From assembly GCA_030830965.1 (NCBI GenBank), contig JAURLX010000004.1, forward strand, positions 62,001-126,000: DNA of 64,000 bases, read 5' to 3'. The notes beneath the pieces were generated by a model. It saw only the letters and a program-made list of their open reading frames with translations. It made no database searches and was not told where the DNA came from. The position numbers and the translations under genes were made by a program. This DNA is from Verrucomicrobiota bacterium (GTDB taxonomy: Bacteria > Verrucomicrobiota > Verrucomicrobiia > Opitutales > UBA953). The stretch's first letter is position 1; each line of letters begins with the position of its first letter. Positions 18,178 to 25,929 of the stretch are shown here, one piece after another.

Positions 18178-19320
18178 TCAGTCCGCGGGAATCTCGTCCT
18201 TCGCCCCCGCCTCGTACCGTTCGCACCAAGCGCGCGACCAGGAGGCGTAGTCTCCCGTCCGGATGTGCGCATGGGCCTGGGCCATGAGGTCCTGCAGGAA
18301 GTGGATGTTGTGCAGGGCGAGCAGCGTGCCCCCGAGGGACTCGCCCGCGTGGTGCAGATGGCGGAGGTAGGCGCGCGAGAAGCCGCGGCAGGCGTAGTTG
18401 TCGAGCCCCTCGACGAGCGGGCGATGATCGTCCTTGTAACGGAGGTGCTTCAGGTTGACCGGTCCGTCGGGCGTGAAGGCGCCGCCGTGCCTGCCGATGC
18501 GGGTGGGCATCGTGCAGTCGAACATGTCCGCCCCGAGCGCGACCATCTTGAGCAGCTGGGCGGGGGTGCCCACGCCCATGACGTAGCGGGGCTTATGGGC
18601 GGGCAGCAGCGGGGCGACCAGGCCGACCTGATGGAGCATGTGCTCCTCCGGCTCGCCCACGCTGACGCCGCCGATGGCGTGCCCGGGGAAGTCCAACCCC
18701 CCGAGCTCCTCGGCGCAGCGGACGCGCAGGTCGTCATAGACCGACCCTTGGTTGATGCAGAAGAGATGTCGGCCGGAGGCGAGGAACCCGCGGTCCTTGG
18801 CGAGGGCCAGCATCTCCTTGGCCCAGCGGATCGACCGCGTGACAGCGACCTCGCAAGCCTCCCGTTCGCACGGGTAAGGCGGACACTCGTCGAGCACCAT
18901 GGCGATGTCGGAGCCCAGCTTGTCCTGGATGTCGAAACAGTCCTTCACGTCGAGGAACAGCCGGTTGCCGTCGAGATGCGAGCTGAAGTGGATGCCGTCG
19001 TCGGTGATCTGGCGCAGCTTGGCCAAGGAGAACACCTGGAACCCTCCGCTATCAGTCAGGATCGGACGATCCCAGTTCATGAACTTGTGGAGCCCGCCGG
19101 CGGCCGCGACGACCTCCCGTCCCGGACGCAGGTTCAGGTGGTAGGTGTTGCTGAGCAGGATCTGGGCACCTGTCTCCCCGACCTGCGCCGGCGTGAGGCC
19201 CTTGACCGTGGCCTGCGTGCCGACCGGCATGAAAACGGGCGTCCTGACCTCCCCGTGAGGGGTCTGGAGAACCCCGAGACGGGCCGCCGAACGCGTGTCG
19301 GTCTGCAGGAGCTTGAACAC
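18178..19320 (-). CDS. tgt: tRNA-guanine transglycosylase with degenerate zinc site
   Basis: Tgt swaps guanine 34 for the queuosine precursor preQ1 in tRNAs with GUN anticodons. The 380-residue protein has the active-site pieces: LTDSGGFQVFSL, GGVSVGEP, YVMGVGTP and GADMFDCTMPTRIGRHG. The C-terminal zinc motif, normally CxCxxC plus His, here reads L306-D-N308-Y-A-C311 with H337, so two of three cysteines are gone. It starts with GTG at 19320 just behind a promoter box. No queuosine-synthesis genes lie nearby. Confidence 0.95.
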   Translation of the reverse strand: MFKLLQTDTRSAARLGVLQTPHGEVRTPVFMPVGTQATVKGLTPAQVGETGAQILLSNTYHLNLRPGREVVAAAGGLHKFMNWDRPILTDSGGFQVFSLAKLRQITDDGIHFSSHLDGNRLFLDVKDCFDIQDKLGSDIAMVLDECPPYPCEREACEVAVTRSIRWAKEMLALAKDRGFLASGRHLFCINQGSVYDDLRVRCAEELGGLDFPGHAIGGVSVGEPEEHMLHQVGLVAPLLPAHKPRYVMGVGTPAQLLKMVALGADMFDCTMPTRIGRHGGAFTPDGPVNLKHLRYKDDHRPLVEGLDNYACRGFSRAYLRHLHHAGESLGGTLLALHNIHFLQDLMAQAHAHIRTGDYASWSRAWCERYEAGAKDEIPAD

Positions 19321-19327
19321 CCGGAAA

Positions 19328-19356
19328 ACCTAGGGGTCAGGCGGGCGCGCTGGCAA
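19328..19356 (-). promoter_or_regulatory. Leaderless-type promoter of tgt
   Basis: TTGCCA (19356..19351), 17-nt spacer, CTAGGT (19333..19328), 7 nt before the GTG start. Confidence 0.5.
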
Positions 19357-19414
19357 GGGCAAGGCGTGACGTGCCGACGGAGAACGCGGACCTGCCCGGA
19401 CTCCGGAAATCTGC

Positions 19415-19780
19415 CTAAAGGGAGAAGCTCTCCCCGCACGAGCAGCTGGCCTTGGCGTTGGGATTAGAGAACTTGAAGCCCCCGCCAATCATCTTGTCCG
19501 AAAAATCCAGGACCGTTCCGCGCAGGTAGAGGGCCGACTTCGGGTCGACCAGCACCTCGACGCCGGCGGTCCGGACCAAGATGTCCCCGGCCTTGGGGGC
19601 ATCGGCGAAACGGAGACGGTAGGACAGCCCGTTGCAGCCGCCGCCGGAGATGGCCACGCGCAGGAAAGGAACGCCGCCCTCCCGCTCGCGGAGCGCCATG
19701 ACCTTCGCTCCGGCAGGGGCGGTCAGGCGCACGAGCCTTTCATCGGCCTGTCGCGGGGCGCTGGCGATATCTCCTTCCAT
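19415..19780 (-). CDS. IscA/HesB-family iron-sulfur cluster protein
   Basis: A 121-residue A-type carrier that delivers Fe-S clusters to apoproteins. The three conserved cysteines are present: C49 in ISGGGCNGLSY and C113/C115 in the C-terminal SCSCGESF. The GFKFSNPNAKASC stretch matches ErpA/SufA-type proteins. No other isc or suf gene is adjacent. IspH and RlmN in this window, and probably IlvD, are potential clients. Monocistronic, with a leaderless-type promoter. Confidence 0.93.
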   Translation of the reverse strand: MEGDIASAPRQADERLVRLTAPAGAKVMALREREGGVPFLRVAISGGGCNGLSYRLRFADAPKAGDILVRTAGVEVLVDPKSALYLRGTVLDFSDKMIGGGFKFSNPNAKASCSCGESFSL

Positions 19781-19786
19781 TTCAGG

Positions 19787-19815
19787 AAATGAACGCAGCG
19801 ACTCAGGGATGGCAA
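19787..19815 (-). promoter_or_regulatory. Leaderless-type promoter of the IscA-family gene
   Basis: TTGCCA (19815..19810), 17-nt spacer, TCATTT (19792..19787), 6 nt before the ATG. Confidence 0.5.
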
Positions 19816-19834
19816 GCGTGCGGCCAAATCAGGC

Positions 19835-19863
19835 TTGCCCGGGGCCGCCCGGCGCGCCATCTA
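19835..19863 (+). promoter_or_regulatory. Promoter of tRNA-Val
   Basis: TTGCCC (19835..19840), 17-nt spacer, CATCTA (19858..19863), about 16 nt before the mature tRNA. The same box and spacing in front of a non-coding gene supports reading this arrangement as the housekeeping promoter. Confidence 0.5.
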
Positions 19864-19879
19864 GGACGGCCCGGGAGAC

Positions 19880-19956
19880 GGTCGCGTAGCTCAGTTGGTT
19901 AGAGCGCTGCATTCACATTGCAGAAGTCACAGGTTCAAGTCCTGTCGCGACCACCA
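19880..19956 (+). tRNA. tRNA-Val (anticodon CAC)
   Basis: A complete cloverleaf: acceptor GGTCGCG / CGCGACC, D-arm GCTC-loop-GAGC, anticodon stem CTGCA / TGCAG with loop TTCACAT (anticodon CAC, reading GUG), T-arm ACAGG-TTCAAGT-CCTGT, discriminator A and an encoded CCA. CAC-anticodon Val tRNA fits a high-GC codon bias rich in GTG. Confidence 0.95.
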
Positions 19957-20017
19957 CCCGGGGGGCGCGGACGCAGCCGGCAAGGCGCGCCGCCGGCCGC
20001 CCTCGCTTCGCGCCGAA

Positions 20018-20081
20018 GATTACACTTTTAGTATTTTATTATATTTATAAAGCGGTGTTTTCTTTTGTTCCCTTCCATCAA
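20018..20081 (+). other. AT-rich island upstream of an orphan gene
   Basis: In a window that is otherwise very GC-rich, this stretch is mostly A and T (for example TATTTTATTATATTTATAAA). It lies between tRNA-Val and the 120-residue orphan gene, immediately upstream of that gene's -35 box, where an UP element or a nucleoid-protein site would sit. It carries no coding frame. I see no att-site repeat of the tRNA end and no DnaA-box cluster. Confidence 0.6.
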
Positions 20082-20097
20082 GTTCTTATACAAGAAC
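20065..20097 (+). promoter_or_regulatory. Promoter with dyad operator over the -10 box
   Basis: TTGTTC (20065..20070), 16-nt spacer, TATACA (20087..20092), 9 nt before the ATG at 20102. The dyad GTTCTT-ATAC-AAGAAC (20082..20097) covers the -10 box, the position of a repressor operator. In RNA it would be a small hairpin ending 4 nt before the start. Confidence 0.55.
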
Positions 20098-20101
20098 CCT
20101 C

Positions 20102-20464
20102 ATGCCCGACAGCGACCTTTCCAGCGCCGAGTCCAGGTCGCAGCTACGGGCCAAAGGACGAGAGGTCTATGAGAAGAGAGGCAACTGCACGATGGCGATG
20201 CGTATCGACCACTGGCTCCTCCTCGAGGGCGGCGAGCTCGACATCTCCCCGGCCAACTTCCACCGCTCCCTGGCCCGATGGCTGGCCGCGGCCAGGCTGA
20301 TATCGAAACGGGACGTCGAGGAGGTGTCCGCGGCGCTCTACTGCCTGGGGGTGGTCAACTCCAACAACCTGTTCCAGAAGGTGCAGCAGGGGAAGACCGA
20401 GTCGCTGGGCATCGGCCGCAACGGCCGCATCAACAGCCGGGGCTACAAGCGCCAGCAAGGCTGA
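20102..20464 (+). CDS. Orphan 120-residue protein, unknown function
   Basis: I do not recognise this protein. Residues 1-30 are charged and helical. Residues 35-75 form a helical region with DHWLLLEGGELDISPANFHR and a following RSLARWLAAARLISKRDVE. The end is basic and glycine-rich (GIGRNGRINSRGYKRQQG), which could contact nucleic acid. There is no signal peptide or membrane helix. It is expressed from the most AT-rich promoter region of the window, with a dyad over the -10 box, so it is probably regulated or strongly expressed. Confidence 0.65.
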   Translation: MPDSDLSSAESRSQLRAKGREVYEKRGNCTMAMRIDHWLLLEGGELDISPANFHRSLARWLAAARLISKRDVEEVSAALYCLGVVNSNNLFQKVQQGKTESLGIGRNGRINSRGYKRQQG

Positions 20465-20481
20465 GGGCCGCAGGCCCGCCG

Positions 20482-20510
20482 TTGACTTCAACCGGTCCGT
20501 CCGAGAGGAT
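20482..20510 (+). promoter_or_regulatory. Leaderless-type promoter of corA
   Basis: TTGACT (20482..20487), 17-nt spacer, GAGGAT (20505..20510), 6 nt before the ATG at 20517. The same GAGAGGAT could instead act as a Shine-Dalgarno sequence on a longer transcript; this is the only start in the window with such a candidate. Confidence 0.45.
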
Positions 20511-20516
20511 GGACGG

Positions 20517-21710
20517 ATGAGCCGCCAGCAGGAGAGGCGAGAGAAGGACAAGGAACGGGCACGCTCCTTCATCGAGCGACGCCTGGACGACCTTCGACGG
20601 CGGATTGGGCTCAAGAACCCTTCCGCCCCCCTCCCCGGGGAGGCCGCGTTCGACGACACCGAGATCGGACGCGCCCCAGGGCAGCTGCCCGCCGCCTCCC
20701 CCTTCGAATCCAACGCGCCAACCCGCTTCCGGGTGCACAGCTACGACGAGAACACCTCCAAGGTGGAGGAGTTCGCCGACCTCGACTCGATCGGCCGCTA
20801 CGCGGGGCGCCCGGGCATGGTCTGGATCCAAGTGCTCGGCATCACCGACCCGCAGGTCGTGCACGTCGTCGGCGCCTTCTTCGACATCCCGATGCTGGCC
20901 CAGGAGGACGTCCTGACCAGCACCTCACGCCCCAAGTTCGAGGAGCACGGCGACAAGATCCTCGCCGTGGCGAGGGCGGTGCGCATCGGCTTCGAGGAAG
21001 ACACCCCCCGGGGGCAGCAAATCTCGATCGTCGCTGCCCACAACTGGGTCATCTCCTTCCACGAGAACGACGAGAAGATCTTCGAGGCGGTCGAGCGGCG
21101 CATCGTCGAGAACAAGGGCAACATCCGCAAGTGGCACGCCGGCTACCTCTTCTACTCCCTGCTCGACACGCTGGTCGACCGCCTGCTCTACCAGACCGAG
21201 GAGATCGAGGACGCGATCACGGAGCTCGAGGACTCCATCCTCAAGGGCACCGACGACTGGGACCTGAACGAGGTCTACCGGCTCAAGCGCGTCGTGGTGC
21301 GGCTCAGTCGCCTTGCGCAGCCGCTCAAGGAGATGGTCAGCGGGCTGGAGCACTACGAGCACCCGCTGCTGCCCTCGTCCCTGGACATCTACCTGCGCGA
21401 CCTCTACGACCACTCGATCCGCTCCGCCGACCGCATCGAGCACGCCCGCATGGTGCTGCAGGAGCTCCAGGAGTACCACCATACCCAGCAGGAGAGGAAG
21501 ACCAGCGAGGTCGTCCGCGTGCTCACGGCGATGAGCTCGGTCTTCATCCCGCTGACCTTCCTCGTCGGCGTGTGGGGCATGAACTTCGAGTCCATGCCCG
21601 AGATTCACTCGGAGTGGGGCAGGAAGTACGGCTACCTGCTGGCGTGGGGCACGATCGGGCTCACGGCCCTCGGCATCACCCTCTGGATGAAGCGCAAGCG
21701 CTGGTGGTGA
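20517..21710 (+). CDS. corA: CorA-family magnesium/cobalt transporter
   Basis: A 397-residue CorA channel for Mg2+ uptake in the inner membrane. A long cytoplasmic N-domain (about 1-335) with the coiled stalk helix precedes two C-terminal transmembrane helices. The signature GMN motif is in VGVWGMNFESMPE after the first helix (TAMSSVFIPLTFLVGV). The protein ends MKRKRWW, as in many family members. It is slightly longer than E. coli CorA because of a charged N-terminal extension (about 1-70). Confidence 0.95.
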   Translation: MSRQQERREKDKERARSFIERRLDDLRRRIGLKNPSAPLPGEAAFDDTEIGRAPGQLPAASPFESNAPTRFRVHSYDENTSKVEEFADLDSIGRYAGRPGMVWIQVLGITDPQVVHVVGAFFDIPMLAQEDVLTSTSRPKFEEHGDKILAVARAVRIGFEEDTPRGQQISIVAAHNWVISFHENDEKIFEAVERRIVENKGNIRKWHAGYLFYSLLDTLVDRLLYQTEEIEDAITELEDSILKGTDDWDLNEVYRLKRVVVRLSRLAQPLKEMVSGLEHYEHPLLPSSLDIYLRDLYDHSIRSADRIEHARMVLQELQEYHHTQQERKTSEVVRVLTAMSSVFIPLTFLVGVWGMNFESMPEIHSEWGRKYGYLLAWGTIGLTALGITLWMKRKRWW

Positions 21711-21728
21711 GCGCGGGTCGTCCTCGCC

Positions 21729-23987
21729 TCAGGCGCAATCCTGGGCGTCGACGTCCAGGACGTCCGTGACGTCGGCGTCGCGCAGGAACTTCGCGCGCAG
21801 GGGCAGCAGGGCGGCGAGCAGCGGCTTCACGGCCGGCACGAGGTACCAGACATGGAACCGGTGCTGGTCGTGCACCTTCTCGAAGGGACAGGGCGCGGGC
21901 CCCCGGACCTCGGCGACGCCCGGGTGCAGGCGCTCCAGCTCCTTCACCCAGGCCTCCGCGACGAAGGAGACCTTCTCGGCGTTGCGGCCGCGGAAAAGGT
22001 GCCGCACGAGGTGCCGCTCGGGCGGGTAGCCGAACTCGGCGCGGCGCTCCAGCTCGGCCGAGACGAAGCCGGCGTAGTCCAGCCGCTTGGCGAACTGCAC
22101 GGGGTCCGAGGCCGGCTGGAAGGTCTGCACGACCACCGCCCCCTCGAGGTCGCCCCGCCCCGCCCTGCCCGCCACCTGCGTGAGCAGCTGGAAGGTGCGC
22201 TCCGGGGCCCGGAAGTCGGGCATCTGGAGCGAGAGGTCGGCGTCCAGGATGCCGACCAATGTGACGCGAGGGAAATCGAGCCCCTTGGCGATCATCTGGG
22301 TGCCGAGCAGGACGTCGTGCCGTCCGGCCCGGAAATCAGACAGGACCTTACGGAAGAGGTCCTTGCGCCCCATGGTGTCGGCGTCGAGACGAGCGACCTT
22401 CATCCGCGGGAAAAGCTGCGCCAGGGCCTCCTCCGCGCGCTGGGTGCCGTACCCCTTCCAACGTACCTTGGGCGAACGGCAGGCGGGACAGGCGACCGGC
22501 GCCGGCTCCCGGTGGTCGCAGAGATGGCAGCGGGCGGTGTCGTCGGTCCGGTGGAGCGTGAGCGAGACGCTGCAGCGCGGGCACTGCGCCGCGACCCCGC
22601 AGTCCGGGCAGACCAGCGAGCGGGAATGGCCGCGCCGGTTGAGGAACAGGATGGACTGCTCGCGCCGCTCCATCCGCTCACGGAGGGCGTCGACCAGCTC
22701 GCGGGAGAGGATGTGCTGCCCCTTCGCATGCAGGACCTCGCGACGCATGTCGACGATGCGAAAGGCCGGCATCGGGCGGTCGTCGACGCGCGCGGGCATG
22801 ACGTCGAGGACGTAGCGCCCGGCCGCGGCGTTGCGCCAGCTCTCGAGCGAGGGCGTCGCGGACCCCAGCACGCAAGCGGCGCCGAGCATCGAGGCACGCA
22901 TGACGGCGACGTCGCGGCCGTGATACATGGGCGTCTCGGACTGCTTAAAAGAGGCCTCGTGCTCCTCGTCCACCACGATGAGCCGCAAGTCGGGCAGCGG
23001 CGCGAACACGGCCGAACGCGCGCCGACGACCACGCGCGCCTGTCCGAGCGACATGGCCATCCAGGCGTCGAAACGCTCGCCGGCGGAAAGGTGGCTGTGC
23101 CAGACGACGACCTTGGTCCCGAGGTCGGCGAGCCGGGACCGCAGGCGTCCGACGGTCTGCGGGGTAAGCGCGACCTCGGGCACCAGGAAGACGGCAGAGC
23201 CTCCCTCGGAGACCACCTTGCGGATCAACGAGACGTACACTTCGGTCTTGCCCGAGCCGGTGACGCCGTGGAGCAGGTGGGCGCGGAAGGCGCGCGCGTC
23301 GAGGGTCGCGCACACCGACGCGACCGCCGCAGCCTGCTGCGGATTGAGCGGGTGGCCCGCGGCGGGCACGCCTTCGGCCTCGGCGAAAGGGTCGTCGTAC
23401 GCGACCCGGAGCAGCACGCTGGCGTCCTCCCGGACCGCGCCCGAGCGGATCAGCGCGTCCACGGCCTGCTGCGAGACCCCCAGCCCGGCCACCGCCTTGG
23501 CGCGATCGGCCGGACCGGGCTGGGCGGAAAGGAAATCAATCAGCTGGGCCTGCCGCGGAGCGCGGCGCCGCAGCTTGTCGAGCGCCTCCGCGTCAGGCGC
23601 GCGGACCAGCGTGAGCATGCGGCGCATGACGGGGCGCACGCCCTTGCGGACGGCGGCCGGCAGGAGCGTCTCCAGCACCGAGTTGAGCCCGCAGCCGTAG
23701 TAGCCGGCCATCCATTCGGCCAGCCGGCAGCAGTCGGTCGTCATCACGGGCTGCTCATGCTCGAGCAGCATCACGCTGCGGAGGCGGGCCCCGGCCGGAG
23801 GCTCGGCCGGGCATCTCCACACCACCCCGAGGCTGGTGCGCCCGCCGAGCGGGACGCGCACGAGCTGCCCGGGCCGCAGCAGGCCGATCAGGGCCGCCGG
23901 CACCGAATAAGAATACGCCCGCGCACCGCCGTCGAAGGGCACCACCTCGGCGACGCCGGGTTCGACTTCTCCGAAGAGATCGGGCAC
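21729..23987 (-). CDS. priA: Primosomal replication restart helicase PriA
   Basis: PriA reloads the replisome at stalled forks. The 752-residue protein has an N-terminal DNA-binding domain, a DEAD/DEAH helicase core with Walker A (LLHGVTGSGKTEVY) and DEEH (IVVDEEHEASFKQ), and motifs toward VAGRAGRGDLEG. The zinc-binding insert is complete with four CxxC pairs (CPDC, CPRC, CHLC, CPAC), in contrast to LigA and Tgt here. It starts with GTG at 23987 behind a leaderless-type promoter. Confidence 0.95.
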   Translation of the reverse strand: MPDLFGEVEPGVAEVVPFDGGARAYSYSVPAALIGLLRPGQLVRVPLGGRTSLGVVWRCPAEPPAGARLRSVMLLEHEQPVMTTDCCRLAEWMAGYYGCGLNSVLETLLPAAVRKGVRPVMRRMLTLVRAPDAEALDKLRRRAPRQAQLIDFLSAQPGPADRAKAVAGLGVSQQAVDALIRSGAVREDASVLLRVAYDDPFAEAEGVPAAGHPLNPQQAAAVASVCATLDARAFRAHLLHGVTGSGKTEVYVSLIRKVVSEGGSAVFLVPEVALTPQTVGRLRSRLADLGTKVVVWHSHLSAGERFDAWMAMSLGQARVVVGARSAVFAPLPDLRLIVVDEEHEASFKQSETPMYHGRDVAVMRASMLGAACVLGSATPSLESWRNAAAGRYVLDVMPARVDDRPMPAFRIVDMRREVLHAKGQHILSRELVDALRERMERREQSILFLNRRGHSRSLVCPDCGVAAQCPRCSVSLTLHRTDDTARCHLCDHREPAPVACPACRSPKVRWKGYGTQRAEEALAQLFPRMKVARLDADTMGRKDLFRKVLSDFRAGRHDVLLGTQMIAKGLDFPRVTLVGILDADLSLQMPDFRAPERTFQLLTQVAGRAGRGDLEGAVVVQTFQPASDPVQFAKRLDYAGFVSAELERRAEFGYPPERHLVRHLFRGRNAEKVSFVAEAWVKELERLHPGVAEVRGPAPCPFEKVHDQHRFHVWYLVPAVKPLLAALLPLRAKFLRDADVTDVLDVDAQDCA

Positions 23988-23993
23988 GGAAGG

Positions 23994-24022
23994 ATGCTCG
24001 CCGAGGCGAAACCGGGATTCAA
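23994..24022 (-). promoter_or_regulatory. Leaderless-type promoter of priA
   Basis: TTGAAT (24022..24017), 17-nt spacer, GAGCAT (23999..23994), 6 nt before the GTG start. Confidence 0.5.
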
Positions 24023-24044
24023 GCGAGGGTTCCCGGGGCCGCCC

Positions 24045-25211
24045 TCATCTGCCTTCCGGCTTCTCGCCGCTGGTCAGCGGGCTGGCGGGGATGGACAGGC
24101 TGCCGGGAGCGTCTGGTCGCTCCGGGTCGAACGGCACGGCCGCCCCGGCCATCAGCAGCGCCGAGAGTTCGGGCACGCCGGTCCGGAAGCCCTCGACGAC
24201 GCAGCGGGCCATCTCGTAGGCGCCGTAGGCGCTGAAGTGCGTGTCGTCGGCCAGCGCCGCCGTCTGACCGGGGAAGGTGCGCGGGGGGTAATGGAGGAGC
24301 GCCAGCTTGCTCGGCTCGGCCCCGAGCGCCTGATAGAGCCGCTTAGAGGATTCGTTGAGGTCGACGAGCGGGACGGCGAGCTCCGCGGCCACGCGCCGGA
24401 CCGCCTCCGGATAATCGCCGAGCGACTCGAAGACCCTGCCCTGTTCGTCGAATCGGCGGCGGGCCACGGCGGTGACCAGGACCGGCCGGCCGCCCTTCGC
24501 CCGGACGGCCTTCACGTAATCGCGCAGCCGGGATGCGTAGGTGGTGAAAGGGCCGACATCAGGGCCTTTCTCCTTCTGGTCATTGTGACCGAACTGGATC
24601 AGGACGAAGTCGCCCGCACGGAGCTGGGCCAAAATCTTGTCGAGACGGCGCTCGGCCTTGAAGGAACGCAGGGCCCGCCCCGATTCGGCATGATTGGCGA
24701 CGACGGCCCCGGGGCCGAAGAAGACCGGGAGCTGCTGCCCCCATCCGACGTAGGGCTCGGTCCTCTGATCGCAGACCGTGGAGTCGCCGGCCAAGAAGAC
24801 GCGGACGACCGAGGCGTCGGCCGGCCTGACTGAGACCAGACGGGCGCGTCCCGCGACGCCGAGGAACTCGAGCGAAAGATAGTCGTCCCAGGAGGGCGTG
24901 CCCTCCTCGCGGGACTTGATCGCCACGCGCCCGCCAGGGTATCCGGGGCGACGCACGTCGACGAGGAATCGGCGGGTCTCCGTGCGACCCTTCGGGACTG
25001 CGACGTTCAAGGCCATCAGCCGGCGGGTCTCCGCCTTGAGGGTCGTGACAGAGTCGACGTCGGCCGCGCCGAACTCGACCGTCACCTCGTAGGCGCCCTC
25101 CGGCCGCGCCTCGCGATAGGACAAGACGGGCCGTTCGGCCGAACCGACGAAGACCGGCGGCTCCGCCGCCGCCGCGGCGATGGTCAGAAGACAGGGGATG
25201 ACAGGGTTCAT
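24045..25211 (-). CDS. Exported GDSL/SGNH esterase (rhamnogalacturonan acetylesterase-like)
   Basis: A 388-residue exported hydrolase. After a short signal peptide comes an N-terminal beta-rich accessory domain (about 18-130), as in CE12 enzymes. The SGNH esterase domain follows: block I FLAGDSTVCD (nucleophile Ser), block III IQFGHNDQKEKG, and block V ADDTHFSAYGAYEMA with the catalytic Asp/His. This suggests deacetylation of plant pectin (rhamnogalacturonan), though acetyl-xylan or other esters are possible. It is the last gene of the long minus-strand operon headed by rpmI, or has its own promoter that I could not place. Confidence 0.85.
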   Translation of the reverse strand: MNPVIPCLLTIAAAAAEPPVFVGSAERPVLSYREARPEGAYEVTVEFGAADVDSVTTLKAETRRLMALNVAVPKGRTETRRFLVDVRRPGYPGGRVAIKSREEGTPSWDDYLSLEFLGVAGRARLVSVRPADASVVRVFLAGDSTVCDQRTEPYVGWGQQLPVFFGPGAVVANHAESGRALRSFKAERRLDKILAQLRAGDFVLIQFGHNDQKEKGPDVGPFTTYASRLRDYVKAVRAKGGRPVLVTAVARRRFDEQGRVFESLGDYPEAVRRVAAELAVPLVDLNESSKRLYQALGAEPSKLALLHYPPRTFPGQTAALADDTHFSAYGAYEMARCVVEGFRTGVPELSALLMAGAAVPFDPERPDAPGSLSIPASPLTSGEKPEGR

Positions 25212-25224
25212 GAAGGGAGCCTGG

Positions 25225-25929
25225 TCAGGCCCGGACGGCCGGGACGGGGTCGCTGGAATGCGTCGCGATGCGGGCGCACATCAGGGCCCAGAAGCAGCCG
25301 ATGCAGTTCGCCACGACCAGCTGCAGGGAGGTCGGGAGCGAATAGAAGATGAAGGTACCCGGCAGCCACACACAGTAGTTGGGCAGGAGATTGGGCAGGA
25401 CGAGCCGGCGGTACCAGCCCGGTCCCATCGAAGCCCTGAGGCGGGACAGATCCCAGCCATAGTCCTTCCAGAGGTGGGAGATGGCCTGCAGGGGCGCGCC
25501 GATGAACACGGTGAAGCCGAGCATGTCGACCGCGACCTTGAGACTGACCGCGCGGAGGCTGGGTTCCTCGCCGAACCAGCGCGCCTGCAGGGAGTAGAAG
25601 CCGCTGATAAGCACGCCCATGAGCGCCCACCAGACGAGGCAGTGCACGAGGTCGGGCAGCGGATGTCTCGGGCGCAAGCGGGGGAAGGCCATGCGGAAGC
25701 ACCAGGGTACGAAGCCGGCCGAGAAGGACGACCAGGCCGCCGCGAAGACCAGCGGGGAAGCGTCATTGAGGCGACCGACCCGGTCGAGCTCCCCGCGGAC
25801 AACATCGACCCGGTAGTAACTGACCGCAAGCACGGTCGCGAAGCAGAGGATGATCAGGAGCGGCAGGAAGTTGTCGCGCACGGCCCGGAGGCCGGCCGTC
25901 CACGGCGGAGGCAGGGCTTGATCGCTCAT
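25225..25929 (-). CDS. Multi-pass membrane protein, distant Mpv17/PMP22-like pattern
   Basis: A 234-residue inner-membrane protein with about five to six hydrophobic segments (near residues 22-42, 63-80, 95-115, 131-150, 180-200, 203-222). The second half (KVAVDMLGFTVFIGAPLQ, then NYCVWLPGTFIFYSLPTSLQ) loosely follows the Mpv17/PMP22 family layout of a helix, W-x-W/P region and C-terminal helix, but I cannot confirm this. It overlaps gatB by ATGA, so the two are translationally coupled. Function unknown. Confidence 0.7.
   Translation of the reverse strand: MSDQALPPPWTAGLRAVRDNFLPLLIILCFATVLAVSYYRVDVVRGELDRVGRLNDASPLVFAAAWSSFSAGFVPWCFRMAFPRLRPRHPLPDLVHCLVWWALMGVLISGFYSLQARWFGEEPSLRAVSLKVAVDMLGFTVFIGAPLQAISHLWKDYGWDLSRLRASMGPGWYRRLVLPNLLPNYCVWLPGTFIFYSLPTSLQLVVANCIGCFWALMCARIATHSSDPVPAVRA

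Noticed and set aside
20082-20097. LexA box in the dyad GTTCTT-N4-AAGAAC
   Set aside because: The verrucomicrobial LexA site I recall is TGTTC-N4-GAACA; here the GTTC and GAAC halves are 8 nt apart, so it does not match.
19957-20101. tRNA-adjacent integration site or replication origin in the AT-rich island
   Set aside because: No repeat of the tRNA 3' end, no integrase and no DnaA-box cluster are visible; a promoter explanation is sufficient.
21852-24833. A 993-codon open frame on the plus strand over priA and the GDSL esterase
   Set aside because: Same reason: priA on the other strand has all helicase and zinc motifs, and this frame runs across an intergenic region without any recognisable domain.
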